In this document: piece by piece, positions 49,969 to 58,717 of the stretch
Position numbering within the stretch: the first letter of the stretch is position 1
How the letters are laid out: every line of letters starts with the position of its first letter
Assembly (NCBI RefSeq): GCF_900188005.1
Contig: NZ_FZNR01000001.1
Location: 1-64,000, forward strand
DNA length: 64,000 nucleotides
Direction: 5' to 3'
From: Actinoplanes regularis
Lineage (GTDB): Bacteria; Actinomycetota; Actinomycetes; Mycobacteriales; Micromonosporaceae
The notes under the pieces: generated by a model
What the model saw: the letters and a program-made list of their open reading frames with translations, nothing else
The model's database searches: none
Told to the model about the DNA's origin: nothing
Made by a program: the position numbers and the translations under genes

Positions 49969-52557
49969 ATGACGGAGACCTTTCCGGCCCTCAATCCCCC
50001 CGTGCCCGACGACCTGGAGTCTCTCACCCTCGGTGCCGAGGAGGAGCTCCACGTCGTGGACCTCGCCACCCGGGAACTGGTGCCCCGCGCCCCAGAGGTG
50101 CTCGACCGGCTGAACCCGGAACACTTCTCGGCCGAGCTGCACCGCTCCGTGGTGGAGACGAACACCCCGGTCAGCCCGACCCTGGACGGGCTGCGCGCGG
50201 GCATCCTGGCACGCCGCCGGGCGGCGATCACGGTCGCCGAGTCCCTCGGGCTCGGTCTGGTCGCGGCCGGCACGGTACCGCTGGTCGACCTGGACTCGTT
50301 GCAGGTCACCCCGACCACCCGCTACCGCCGGATGCTGAACGAATATCAGATGCTGGTCCGCGAGCAGTTGATCTGCGGCGCCCAGGTGCACGTCGGGGTG
50401 CCGGACCGGGACGAGGCGGTCTCGGTGGCGCAGCGGGTCGCCCCGGCGCTCCCGCTGCTGCTGGCCCTGTCGGCGAGTTCGCCGTTCTGGCTGGGCGAGG
50501 ACTCCGGCTACGCCAGCGCCCGCGCCCTGATCTGGACTCGCTGGCCGACCGCCGGCGACGGCGGCGCGCTGCACTCCGCCGAGGAGTTCGACATGCTGGT
50601 CAACGACCTGATCGCGTCGGGGACGATCAGCGACCCGAAAATGGTCTACTTCGACGTCCGGCCGTCGGCGCACGTACCCACCGTGGAGCTGAGGGTCACC
50701 GACGCCTGTCCGGACGTGGACACCGTGGTGCTGCTGGCGGGTCTGTTCCGGGCCCTGGTCCGGAGGTCCCTCCAGGAGCACCGGGCGGGCAAGCCGCTGC
50801 CGCCGCCCCGGCCGCCGCTGCACCGAGCCGCGATGTGGCGGGCGGCCCGCTCCGGCCTGGAAGGCGACCTGCTCGACCTGCCCCGCTCCCCCGTCGCGGT
50901 CCCGGCCGCCCTCGCGGTCGAGCACCTCGTCGGTGAGCTGCGTCCGCACCTGGAGGCGCTCGGCGACTGGGAGCAGGTCTTCGACCTGTCGGTGCGGGCC
51001 CTGAGCCGGGGCAGTTCGGCGTCCCGGCAGCGGCGCGCACTGGCCCGGCGTGGCCGGGTCGCGGACGTGGTGGATCTGCTGGTGGCGGAGACCCGGGGCG
51101 GGGCCGCCGGCCTGCTCCAGGACGACCTGGCGGCGCCGAACCGGCTCAGCCCCTATTCGGCCACGGGCGACGAGGCGTTCCCGGACGGGGTCACCCGTGA
51201 ATACACCGCGATCGTCCCGGTGCTGACCGCGCTCGGCGCCACCGGCCTGCGGCAGCGGGAGGACGCCCGGGACGAGGAACAGCGGGCCAACGGGGTCACG
51301 TTCAGTGTGGCCGGCGAGGCGGCCACCCGGCTGTTCCCGTTCGATCTGGTGCCCCGGATGGTTCCGGCCACGGACTGGGCCGCGCTGCAGGACGGGCTGA
51401 TCCAGCGGGTCCGCGCACTGAACGCGTTCCTCACCGACGTCTACGACGGCCGCCAGATCGTGGCCGACGGCATCGTGCCGGAGTGGGTCATCGACGGCTC
51501 CCCCGAGCTGCGGGCCAGCGGCGCGCTGGCCCCCCGTCCCGGCGTGCGCGCCCAAGTGGCCGGCGTCGACCTGGTCCGGAACACGGACGGCGAGTGGCGG
51601 GTGCTGGAGGACAACTTGCGGGTGCCGTCCGGAATCGCCTACGCCATGCAGAACCGGCGGCTGACCGAGAGCATCCTCCCCGAGCTGCCCCGGCCCGCGC
51701 ACCTGATCTCCGTCGAGGACACCCCTCGCCTGCTCAAGGAGGCGCTGCTGGCGGCGGCGGGACCGGCCGCCGGCGACGATCCGGCGCTGGTCGTGCTCAG
51801 CCAGGGACCGGACGACTCGGCCTGGTTCGAGCACCGGATGCTGGCCGAGGCGATGGGTGTGCCGGTGGTGCGCAGCACTGAGCTGTTCGTCGACGAAGGC
51901 CGGGCATACCGGCTGCGCGACGGCAAGCGCTACCCGGTGGACGTGATCTATCTGCGGATGGGCGAGGACAGCCTGGTGCACTCGCCCGGCGCGGACGGGA
52001 TGCCGCTGGGCCCGAGCCTGGTCGCGGCGTTGCACGCGGGATCCGTCACGCTGGCCAACGCGCTGGGCAACGGGATCGGCGACGACAAGGCGGTCTACGC
52101 GTACGTCTCCCGGATGATCGAGTACTACCTCGGCGAGAAACCGCTGCTGGCGGACGTGCCGACCTACCTGTGCGGACTGCCGGACCAGCGCGCCGAGGTG
52201 CTGTCCCGGCTGAACGAACTGGTCTGCAAGCCGGTCGACGGGTACGGCGGCGACCGGATCGTGATCGGCCCGCACGCCACCGCCGACGAGTTGGACGCGC
52301 TGCGCCGGCAGATCCGCACCGCCCCGCACCGCTGGGTGGCGCAGGAACTGGTCCGGCTCTCCACCCATCCGGTCTTCGACGGTCACCAACTCGCGCCCCG
52401 GCACGTCGACCTGCGTGCGTTCGTCTTCACCGGCGCCGAATCCTTGGTCGCTCCGGCCGCGCTGACCCGGGTCGCCCCAGCCGGCAGCATGATCGTCAAC
52501 TCCTCGCGAGGCGGCGGTTCGAAGGACACCTGGCTACTCTCCGCGGGAGGCAAGTGA
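49969..52557 (+). CDS. GCS2 carboxylate-amine ligase fused to circularly permuted ATP-grasp ligase
   Basis: 862 residues. Residues 15-375 are a YbdK/GCS2 amidoligase (LTLGAEEELHVVDLATRELV, SAELHRSVVETNTPV, CGAQVHVGVPDRDEAV, YFDVRPSAHVPTVELRVTDACPDVDTVV). Residues 430-850 are a circularly permuted type 2 ATP-grasp (RMVPATDWAALQDGLIQRVRALNAFLTDVYDG, DLVRNTDGEWRVLEDNLRVPSG, ELVCKPVDGYGGDRIVIGP). Each part can form an amide bond, so one chain could add two residues or cap a peptide. The ATG at 49969 is used; a GTG at 49930 with a good GGAAAGG is an alternative. It overlaps asnO by one base. Confidence 0.92.
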   Translation: MTETFPALNPPVPDDLESLTLGAEEELHVVDLATRELVPRAPEVLDRLNPEHFSAELHRSVVETNTPVSPTLDGLRAGILARRRAAITVAESLGLGLVAAGTVPLVDLDSLQVTPTTRYRRMLNEYQMLVREQLICGAQVHVGVPDRDEAVSVAQRVAPALPLLLALSASSPFWLGEDSGYASARALIWTRWPTAGDGGALHSAEEFDMLVNDLIASGTISDPKMVYFDVRPSAHVPTVELRVTDACPDVDTVVLLAGLFRALVRRSLQEHRAGKPLPPPRPPLHRAAMWRAARSGLEGDLLDLPRSPVAVPAALAVEHLVGELRPHLEALGDWEQVFDLSVRALSRGSSASRQRRALARRGRVADVVDLLVAETRGGAAGLLQDDLAAPNRLSPYSATGDEAFPDGVTREYTAIVPVLTALGATGLRQREDARDEEQRANGVTFSVAGEAATRLFPFDLVPRMVPATDWAALQDGLIQRVRALNAFLTDVYDGRQIVADGIVPEWVIDGSPELRASGALAPRPGVRAQVAGVDLVRNTDGEWRVLEDNLRVPSGIAYAMQNRRLTESILPELPRPAHLISVEDTPRLLKEALLAAAGPAAGDDPALVVLSQGPDDSAWFEHRMLAEAMGVPVVRSTELFVDEGRAYRLRDGKRYPVDVIYLRMGEDSLVHSPGADGMPLGPSLVAALHAGSVTLANALGNGIGDDKAVYAYVSRMIEYYLGEKPLLADVPTYLCGLPDQRAEVLSRLNELVCKPVDGYGGDRIVIGPHATADELDALRRQIRTAPHRWVAQELVRLSTHPVFDGHQLAPRHVDLRAFVFTGAESLVAPAALTRVAPAGSMIVNSSRGGGSKDTWLLSAGGK

Positions 52558-54326
52558 TGTGCGGCATCGCCGGCGACATACGGTTCGGGCAACGGGCGGA
52601 CCTCGAGGCGGTCCGGCGGATGCTGCCCTGCTTGCAGTCCCGCGGCCCGGACGGCGAGGGGATCTGGGACCACGGGCGGATCGTTTTCGGCCACCGCCGC
52701 CTGAGGATCATCGACCTGAGCGAGACCGGCCGACAGCCGATGACCGACGAGGGACTCGGGTTGACCGTGGTCTTCAACGGCTGCGTCTACAACTACCGGG
52801 AGTTGCGCGACGAACTGCGCGGCTACGGCTACGAGTTCTTCTCCACCTCGGACACCGAGGTGATCCTGAAGGCGTACCACCGGTGGGGCGCCGACTGCGT
52901 CACCCACCTGTTCGGGATGTTCGCCTTCGCGGTGGCCGAGCACGCCACCGGGACGGTCACCCTGGCCCGGGACCGGCTCGGGATCAAACCGCTGTACCTG
53001 GCCGAGACGCCGGGGCGGCTGCGCTTCGCGTCGACGCTGCCGGCCCTGCTCGCGGCGGGCGGGGTGGACACCACGATCGACAAGGTGGCGTTGCAGCACT
53101 ACATGACGTTCCACTCGGTGGTGCCGGCGCCGCGGACCATCCTGTCCGGTGTCCGGAAACTGCCGCCGGCCACGGTGCGGGTGGTCAAGGCCGACGGCAC
53201 GGCGACGGACCGCGTCTACTGGGAGGCCGATTTCCGGCGTACGGCGGAGATCGCCCCCGGCGAGTGGGCGGCGGCCGTGCGGGAGAAGCTCGACCTCGCC
53301 GTGAAACGGCGAATGGTCGCCGACGTGCCCGTGGGCGTGCTGCTCTCCGGCGGTCTCGACTCCAGTCTCATCGTGGCGTTGCTGGCCGGGCAGGGCCAGC
53401 AAGGGCTGACCACGTTCAGCATCGGGTTCGATTCGGGCGGCGGGGAGAGCGGCGACGAGTTCTTCTGGTCGGACCTCGTCGCCAAACAGTTCGGGACCGA
53501 GCACCACCAGATCAGGATCGGACGCGACCGGTTCCTGCCGGCCGTGGACCGGACCGTGGCGGCGATGAGCGAGCCGATGGTAAGTCACGACTGCATCGCC
53601 TTCTACCTGCTCAGCGAAGACGTCGCAAAGCATGTCAAGGTCGTACAATCAGGGCAGGGCGCGGACGAGATCTTCGCCGGTTACAGCTGGTACCCACCCC
53701 TTGACGGCATCCCCCGGCAACAGGCCGTCAAGGCGTACGCGAAGGAGTTCTTCGACCGGACGCACGCCGACCTGGCCCGGCAGCTCAGCCCGGCCTGGCA
53801 CCTCGACCGTGATCACGCGACGGAATTCGTCGCGGAAAGTTTCGGACGGCCCGGTGCGACCGACGCGGTCGATGCCGCCCTCCGGATCGATTCACAGGTG
53901 ATGCTCGTCGACGACCCGGTCAAGCGGGTCGACAACATGACCATGGCATGGGGACTGGAGGCGCGCGTGCCCTTCCTCGATCACGAGTTGGTGGAGCTGG
54001 CCGCGGCCTGCCCGCCCGCGTCGAAGCTGGCCTCGGACGGCAAGGGAGTACTCAAGGACGCGGCCCGCGGACTCGTGCCCGACGAGGTGATCGACCGTAC
54101 CAAGGGCTACTTCCCGGTCCCTGGCATCCGGCATCTGGAGGGACCGATGCTGGCCAAGGTGCGCGACGCGCTGTACGCACCGGAGGCCCGGGCTCGCGGG
54201 CTGTTCCGGCCGGAGTACGTCGACGCCCTGCTGGCCGACCCGAACACCCCGCGCACCACGCTCGGGGCGAACCAGTTGTGGCAGCTCGCGCTGCTCGAGA
54301 TGTGGTTGCAGGACAAGCAGATCTAG
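52557..54326 (+). CDS. asnO: AsnO-type N-acetylglutaminylglutamine amidotransferase
   Basis: 589 residues. Cys2 is the glutaminase nucleophile (MCGIAGDIRFG), the class II glutaminase domain covers about 2-205, and the asparagine-synthase domain follows with the PP-loop LLSGGLDSSLIVALL near residue 262 and a GADEIFAGYSWYPP block. The sequence MLPCLQSRGPDGEGIW, LGLTVVFNGCVYNYRELRDEL and SEPMVSHDCIAFYLLSEDV match the AsnO group that amidates N-acetylglutaminylglutamine to the osmolyte NAGGN. The usual partner, the ngg synthetase, is absent; the upstream fusion ligase takes its place. It is followed 10 bases later by an S9 peptidase. Confidence 0.93.
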   Translation: MCGIAGDIRFGQRADLEAVRRMLPCLQSRGPDGEGIWDHGRIVFGHRRLRIIDLSETGRQPMTDEGLGLTVVFNGCVYNYRELRDELRGYGYEFFSTSDTEVILKAYHRWGADCVTHLFGMFAFAVAEHATGTVTLARDRLGIKPLYLAETPGRLRFASTLPALLAAGGVDTTIDKVALQHYMTFHSVVPAPRTILSGVRKLPPATVRVVKADGTATDRVYWEADFRRTAEIAPGEWAAAVREKLDLAVKRRMVADVPVGVLLSGGLDSSLIVALLAGQGQQGLTTFSIGFDSGGGESGDEFFWSDLVAKQFGTEHHQIRIGRDRFLPAVDRTVAAMSEPMVSHDCIAFYLLSEDVAKHVKVVQSGQGADEIFAGYSWYPPLDGIPRQQAVKAYAKEFFDRTHADLARQLSPAWHLDRDHATEFVAESFGRPGATDAVDAALRIDSQVMLVDDPVKRVDNMTMAWGLEARVPFLDHELVELAAACPPASKLASDGKGVLKDAARGLVPDEVIDRTKGYFPVPGIRHLEGPMLAKVRDALYAPEARARGLFRPEYVDALLADPNTPRTTLGANQLWQLALLEMWLQDKQI

Positions 54327-54336
54327 GGGGATCGTC

Positions 54337-56130
54337 TTGGAAGGTCAGCTCCACCGCGTCGACGTGACCGTGCTGCCGCTCTTTCTCCGGCCGGCCCTGG
54401 AGATCGCGCTCCCACCAGCTTCGGAGGTCGCCGGGAACTGGTCGCCTGCGCTGTCGCCGGACGGACGGCACGCGGCATACGTCTCCGACCGCGGCGGCAC
54501 TCCGGCCGTCTGGGTGCAACCGGTCGGCAGCGAACTGGCCTTCCAGATCGCCTTCGCCGAACCGGTCACCTCGGTGGCCTGGTCGTCCGGCGGCGGCTGG
54601 CTGGCCTGCCAGATCGCCCCGGGCGGCGCGCCCCGGCACGAGGTGTGGCTGGTCCGGCCGGATGGATCCGATCTGCACCAGGTCGCCGGGTTCGGCACGG
54701 ACACCGCCGACAACGTGCGATGGCTGCCGGGCCGGCCGGTGCTCGCCCTGACCGAGAACCTGACCGAGGCGGTGCTGATCGACGTGGCGACCGGGACACG
54801 AACCGTGGTCGCCTCCGCCGAACTGACCTCGCTCTGCGATGTGGATCCGGCCGGCCGGTCCGCCCTGCTGCGGCACGGGCCGCGCGGCGCCCGGTGGATC
54901 GTCCTGCGCGACCTCTCGTCCGGCCTGGAGGAGACCCTGACCCGGGGCGAGGAGGCGATCTTCAGCCCGGGCGGTGGCTGCGTCTACGCGCGCGGCGAGG
55001 ACGGCGAGTTCCCGGCCCTGATCCGGGTCGCCGGGGCGAGCACCGAGGTGCTGGCGGGCGGCGACACCGAGATCGAGTCGTTCGCGGTGACCGCGGACGG
55101 CCGGACCGCGGCGGTGCTCCGGAACGTGCGGGGCGGCGAATCCCTGCTCGAACTGCTCGACCTCGACCACAACGCCTCGCCGGGCGCCGGCCGAACCACG
55201 ACCGTGCCGCTGCCCGGACGCGTGGTGGCCGGGCTGACCTGGAGTTTCGACGGGTCCACGCTGGCCTTCACCGCGGAGGGGCCCGGACAGCCGCCCGGGG
55301 TCTGGGCCTGCGACCGGGACGGCTCGAACCTCCGGGCGATCTCCGCCGAGCCGGCCGCGGCCGACGCGGTATTCCCGACGCTGGAGGAGTTCAGCGCGCA
55401 CGACGGGCTCACGCTGACCGGGTGGTTGTTCTCCCCACCGGGAGCCGGTCCCCACCCGACGGTCGTCTGGCTGCACGGCGGCCCGGAAGCCCAGGAACGG
55501 CCCGGTCACGAACCGCTCTTCCAGTCACTGGTACGGCGTGGCATCGCGGTCCTCGCACCGAACGTACGCGGATCGTCCGGCTTCGGGCACACCTTCGTGA
55601 ACGCGGACAACGTCGGGCTGCGGTGGAACGCGGTCGAGGACGTCCGGTCGTGCGTGCGACACCTGCGGGACACCGGGATCGCCGGGCGGGTGGGCGTGAT
55701 GGGCCGGTCCTACGGGGGTTATCTCACGCTGGCGGCGCTGTGCGCGTACCCCGAACTGTTCGACGTCGGCATCGACGTCTGTGGCATGTCCGACTTCGCC
55801 ACCTTCTATCAGCACACCGAGCCGTGGATCGCCGCCGCGGCCATCAGCAAGTACGGCGACCCGGAGGTGGACGGCGAGTTGCTGCGCGAGCTTTCCCCGA
55901 TCCACCGCATCGATCGGCTGCGGGCGCCACTGATGGTGGTGCACGGCGAGAACGACACCAACGTCCCGGTGATCGAGACGGAGCAGGTGGTGGCGGCGCT
56001 CGCCGCTCGCGGGGCACCGCACCGCTACCTGCTCTTCGCCGGCGAGGGGCACGAGCTGCTGCACCGCTCCTCCCGGGCCGAGTACCTGCGCGAGACGATC
56101 GCCTGGCTCACCACCCACCTCCTCCCCTGA
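54337..56130 (+). CDS. S9-family prolyl-oligopeptidase-like serine peptidase
   Basis: 597 residues without a signal peptide. Residues 20-350 are a beta-propeller, and 365-597 an alpha/beta-hydrolase with nucleophile Ser in MGRSYGGYLTLAAL, Asp in VVHGENDTNVPV and His in GEGHELLHRS. It cleaves short peptides in the cytoplasm. The start is TTG, preceded by AGGGGG at a good distance, 10 bases after asnO. In NAGGN operons of other bacteria a peptidase gene also accompanies asnO, so it may recycle or edit the peptide product (inference). Confidence 0.9.
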   Translation: MEGQLHRVDVTVLPLFLRPALEIALPPASEVAGNWSPALSPDGRHAAYVSDRGGTPAVWVQPVGSELAFQIAFAEPVTSVAWSSGGGWLACQIAPGGAPRHEVWLVRPDGSDLHQVAGFGTDTADNVRWLPGRPVLALTENLTEAVLIDVATGTRTVVASAELTSLCDVDPAGRSALLRHGPRGARWIVLRDLSSGLEETLTRGEEAIFSPGGGCVYARGEDGEFPALIRVAGASTEVLAGGDTEIESFAVTADGRTAAVLRNVRGGESLLELLDLDHNASPGAGRTTTVPLPGRVVAGLTWSFDGSTLAFTAEGPGQPPGVWACDRDGSNLRAISAEPAAADAVFPTLEEFSAHDGLTLTGWLFSPPGAGPHPTVVWLHGGPEAQERPGHEPLFQSLVRRGIAVLAPNVRGSSGFGHTFVNADNVGLRWNAVEDVRSCVRHLRDTGIAGRVGVMGRSYGGYLTLAALCAYPELFDVGIDVCGMSDFATFYQHTEPWIAAAAISKYGDPEVDGELLRELSPIHRIDRLRAPLMVVHGENDTNVPVIETEQVVAALAARGAPHRYLLFAGEGHELLHRSSRAEYLRETIAWLTTHLLP

Positions 56131-56168
56131 CCCGAAGACCGACGGTGGCCGGCGCACGGCCGCACGAG

Positions 56169-56231
56169 TCAGGTGAGCAGCGGAAGCAGCGCGAACAGCA
56201 GAAGGAGGACGGAGGCCGCCCAGATGATCAT
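56169..56231 (-). CDS. 20-residue hydrophobic micro-ORF
   Basis: ATG at 56231 overlaps the stop of the RHH/Clp-N gene as ATGA and opens a frame of 20 codons ending TGA. The peptide is one continuous hydrophobic helix with a single Trp and no charged residue, the size of one membrane span. It would be translated by re-initiation. I recognise no homologue. The overlap and composition are the only evidence that it is real. Confidence 0.4.
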   Translation of the reverse strand: MIIWAASVLLLLFALLPLLT

Positions 56232-57064
56232 TCGGCGTCGGGGGTCAGGCGCTGCTCCAGGCGCTCGATGCGGGTGATGAGCGGTTGCAGCGCCGCGGCC
56301 AGGAGCTGGGCCGGGTCGGCGTTCCCGGTCGAGCGGAGCTGGGCGTAGCCGGACGCGGCGGCGGTGTTGGCCCGCAGGTGGACGTAACCGGCGAGGGCCG
56401 ACGCGACCGCACGGCGGGTAAGGCGTGGCTCGGCACCGGCGGCACGCAGGACCTGGCCGGCGACGCCGTCGGGCTCGCCGACCAGGCCGAGCAGCAGGTG
56501 CTCGCAACCCACGTAGTTGTGGCCGAGGCCGGTCGCCTCGGTCACCGCAAGCTCCAAGGCACCGGCGGCGGCCGTGCTGAAGTGCACCCCGCCGCCCGGG
56601 CCGGCGGTCTCGGCCGCGCTCTCCCGCTCCAGCTCGCGCAGCAGCGCCGCGGGCTCGATCTCGATCGCGCGCAGCACATGCAGGGCCAGGTTGCCGCCCT
56701 CCTGGATCATCGCGCCGAGCAGGTGACCGGTGCCGACCGACGAGCCCGACCCCGTCGCGGCACCAGCCGACGAGCCCGGCCCCGTCGCGGCATCCGCCGA
56801 CGTGCCGGACTGCGACGCGGCGCCGGTCGAGGAGCTCGCACGTTCGACGGCGAGGCCGAGGACCGTGCGGGCCCGGCCGGTCATCAGCGGGAAGCGCTCC
56901 TCCAGGTCGGCGCTGGACAGGTCGGCCAGTGACGTCTCCCGGATCGCGGTGACCCGGCGCACCGCCTGCTCCAGGGCGCGCTGGCAGATCGCCGAGACCG
57001 GGAGGCCGGTCTCCTTGACCACCTCGGCCAGCTCATCGGGCAGATACACATTGATCTTCGGCAT
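56228..57064 (-). CDS. Ribbon-helix-helix protein fused to Clp-N repeats
   Basis: 278 residues. Residues 1-45 (MPKINVYLPDELAEVVKETGLPVSAICQRALEQA) resemble a ribbon-helix-helix DNA-binding or antitoxin-type domain. Residues 55-250 contain Clp-N (ClpA/ClpC R-domain) repeats (GHLLGAMIQEGGNLALHVLRA, GHNYVGCEHLLLGLVGEPDGVAGQVLRAAG). A Ser/Gly/Ala-rich insert (about 78-113) splits the first repeat. There is no AAA+ ATPase. It may link transcription to a Clp substrate or adaptor role. TGGGGTTA repeats just upstream suggest autoregulation. Confidence 0.82.
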   Translation of the reverse strand: MPKINVYLPDELAEVVKETGLPVSAICQRALEQAVRRVTAIRETSLADLSSADLEERFPLMTGRARTVLGLAVERASSSTGAASQSGTSADAATGPGSSAGAATGSGSSVGTGHLLGAMIQEGGNLALHVLRAIEIEPAALLRELERESAAETAGPGGGVHFSTAAAGALELAVTEATGLGHNYVGCEHLLLGLVGEPDGVAGQVLRAAGAEPRLTRRAVASALAGYVHLRANTAAASGYAQLRSTGNADPAQLLAAALQPLITRIERLEQRLTPDAE

Positions 57065-57083
57065 CGGACACCTCCGTCGACAT

Positions 57084-57116
57084 TGGGGTTATTACGCTAT
57101 ACCCCCACTGGGGTTA
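57084..57116. promoter_or_regulatory. TGGGGTTA repeat operator of the RHH/Clp-N gene
   Basis: TGGGGTTA occurs at 57084-57091 and again at 57109-57116, 25 bases apart. TACCCCCA (57100-57107) makes an inverted repeat with the second copy. Arrays of short repeats are the usual targets of ribbon-helix-helix proteins, and this one lies 20-52 bases upstream of such a gene and between it and the divergent MFS gene. Confidence 0.6.
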
Positions 57117-57224
57117 CAGGCAACGCCGCGCGGGATGCGCAGTGGGCAAACGCACGTTGCACCGCGAGGACCTGCGGAGAAGGCTTGAAACGTACGGATG
57201 AAGCGCGCAAGCGGAAGGCACCAC

Positions 57225-58550
57225 ATGTCCCTGCGACCCGGAGCCCGGGCCTGGGCGGTGTGGGCCGCCGGCCTCACCGCGTATGTCATCGCCGTCCTCA
57301 ACCGCACCTCGCTCGGCGTCGCCGGGCTGGACGCGCAGCACCGGTTCGACGTCGGTGCGAGTGCGCTGGCGAGCTTCGCGGTGCTGCAGCTGCTCGTCTA
57401 CGCCGGCCTGCAGATCCCCGTGGGGGTGCTGCTTGACCGATTCGGGTCACTGCGACTGGTGGTCTGCGGGGCGCTGGTGATGGCGGCCGGTCAGGTCCTG
57501 ATGGCGTTCGCCGACGGGATCGCCGGTGCGGTGGCCGCCCGGGTCCTGGTGGGCGCCGGTGACGCGATGACCTTCATCAGCGTGTTACGGCTGGTGCCGC
57601 ACTGGTTCCCGGCTCAGCGCGTGCCGGTGCTGACCCAGCTCACCGGGCTCGTCGGGCAGCTCGGGCAGGTGGTCTCCGCCGTACCGCTGGCGATTCTGCT
57701 CGCCGGTCCGGGATGGACCACCGCCTTCCTCAGCGCCGCCGGTGCCGGGGTGTTCGTCGCCCTGGCGGCGCTCGCCGCGCTGCACGACACCCCGGAGCGG
57801 CGGGTCACCATCGGCAGCCCGATCAACCTGCGCAAGCTCGGTGCCGACGTGGCGGGCGCGTGGCAGCACCCGGGGACCCGGCTGGGGCTGTGGACGCATT
57901 TCACCACCCAGTTCACCGGCACCGTCTTCGCCCTGATGTGGGGCATCCCGTTCCTGATCGCCGGCGAGGGCGTGAGCCGGGGCACGGCGAGCTCGCTGCT
58001 CACCCTCTTCGTGATCGTCGCGATGATGACCGGGCCGGTGCTCGGCGCCCTGGTGCAGCGGTATCCGTTGCGCCGGTCCCTGCTGGTGCTCGGCATCGTC
58101 GCGATCAACCTCGGGGCCTGGGCGCTGGTCATCCTCTGGCCCGGCCGGGCGCCGCTGCCGGTGCTGATCCTGCTGGTGGTCGCGATCGGCTCCGGCGGTC
58201 CGGGGTCGATGATCGGTTTCGACTACGCCCGTACGTTCAATCCCCCGCACCGCCTCGGCACCGCGACCGGCGTCGTCAACGTCGGCGGTTTCGTCGCCTC
58301 CCTGCTCACGATCGAACTCGTCGGCCTGATCCTGGACGCCCGCACCGGCGGCAGCGCCGACTATCACCTCGCCGACTTCCGGGTCGCGATGTCGGTGCAG
58401 TTCCTGGTGGCCGCAGTCGGTCTGGTGGGCATCCTGCGCACCCGGAAGCTCGCCCGCCGGCGCCTCGAGGAGGAGGAAGGCATCGTCATCCGCCCGCTCC
58501 GAGTGGCCCTGGCCGAGCGTCGGTCCGGCGGCGGCGAGCCGAACGGATGA
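57225..58550 (+). CDS. MFS transporter (nitrate/sugar-phosphate-type)
   Basis: 441 residues with 12 predicted membrane helices. The loop 2-3 signature GVLLDRFGSLRLVVCGALVMAAGQVLMA and an early VAARVLVGAGDAMTFISVLRLVPHWF support the major facilitator superfamily. The substrate cannot be read. The ATG at 57225 is chosen because GGAAGG lies 7 bases before it. The charged C-terminal tail (RRLEEEEG, then AERRSGGGEPNG) ends in a sequence that is repeated four more times after the stop codon. Confidence 0.88.
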   Translation: MSLRPGARAWAVWAAGLTAYVIAVLNRTSLGVAGLDAQHRFDVGASALASFAVLQLLVYAGLQIPVGVLLDRFGSLRLVVCGALVMAAGQVLMAFADGIAGAVAARVLVGAGDAMTFISVLRLVPHWFPAQRVPVLTQLTGLVGQLGQVVSAVPLAILLAGPGWTTAFLSAAGAGVFVALAALAALHDTPERRVTIGSPINLRKLGADVAGAWQHPGTRLGLWTHFTTQFTGTVFALMWGIPFLIAGEGVSRGTASSLLTLFVIVAMMTGPVLGALVQRYPLRRSLLVLGIVAINLGAWALVILWPGRAPLPVLILLVVAIGSGGPGSMIGFDYARTFNPPHRLGTATGVVNVGGFVASLLTIELVGLILDARTGGSADYHLADFRVAMSVQFLVAAVGLVGILRTRKLARRRLEEEEGIVIRPLRVALAERRSGGGEPNG

Positions 58551-58690
58551 GCCGGCACGTCCGGCGGCGAGCCGAGCAGAGAAGCCGGCACGGTCCGGGC
58601 GCGAACCCGACGGATAGGGCGGCGGGGTGCGGCCGCGAGCTGAACGGATGAGGTGGCGGGGTTTGGCGGCGAGTCGAGCGGTTAAGGCGG
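58522..58690 (+). repeat. Five degenerate 34-bp repeats derived from the MFS gene's 3' end
   Basis: Copies start near 58522, 58559, 58592, 58626 and 58660. The first contains the last codons and stop of the MFS gene (GGCGGCGAGCCGAACGGATGA). Most later copies keep a stop-like codon at the same place (TAG, TGA, TAA). The 167-base gap before the next gene holds nothing else. Confidence 0.8.
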
Positions 58691-58717
58691 ATAGCTGGCG
58701 CGACTGAGAGGGGGCAC

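Noticed and set aside
49855..52404. An 849-codon open frame on the minus strand
   Set aside because: It is antisense to the GCS2-ATP-grasp gene, which has recognisable domains; the shadow has none.
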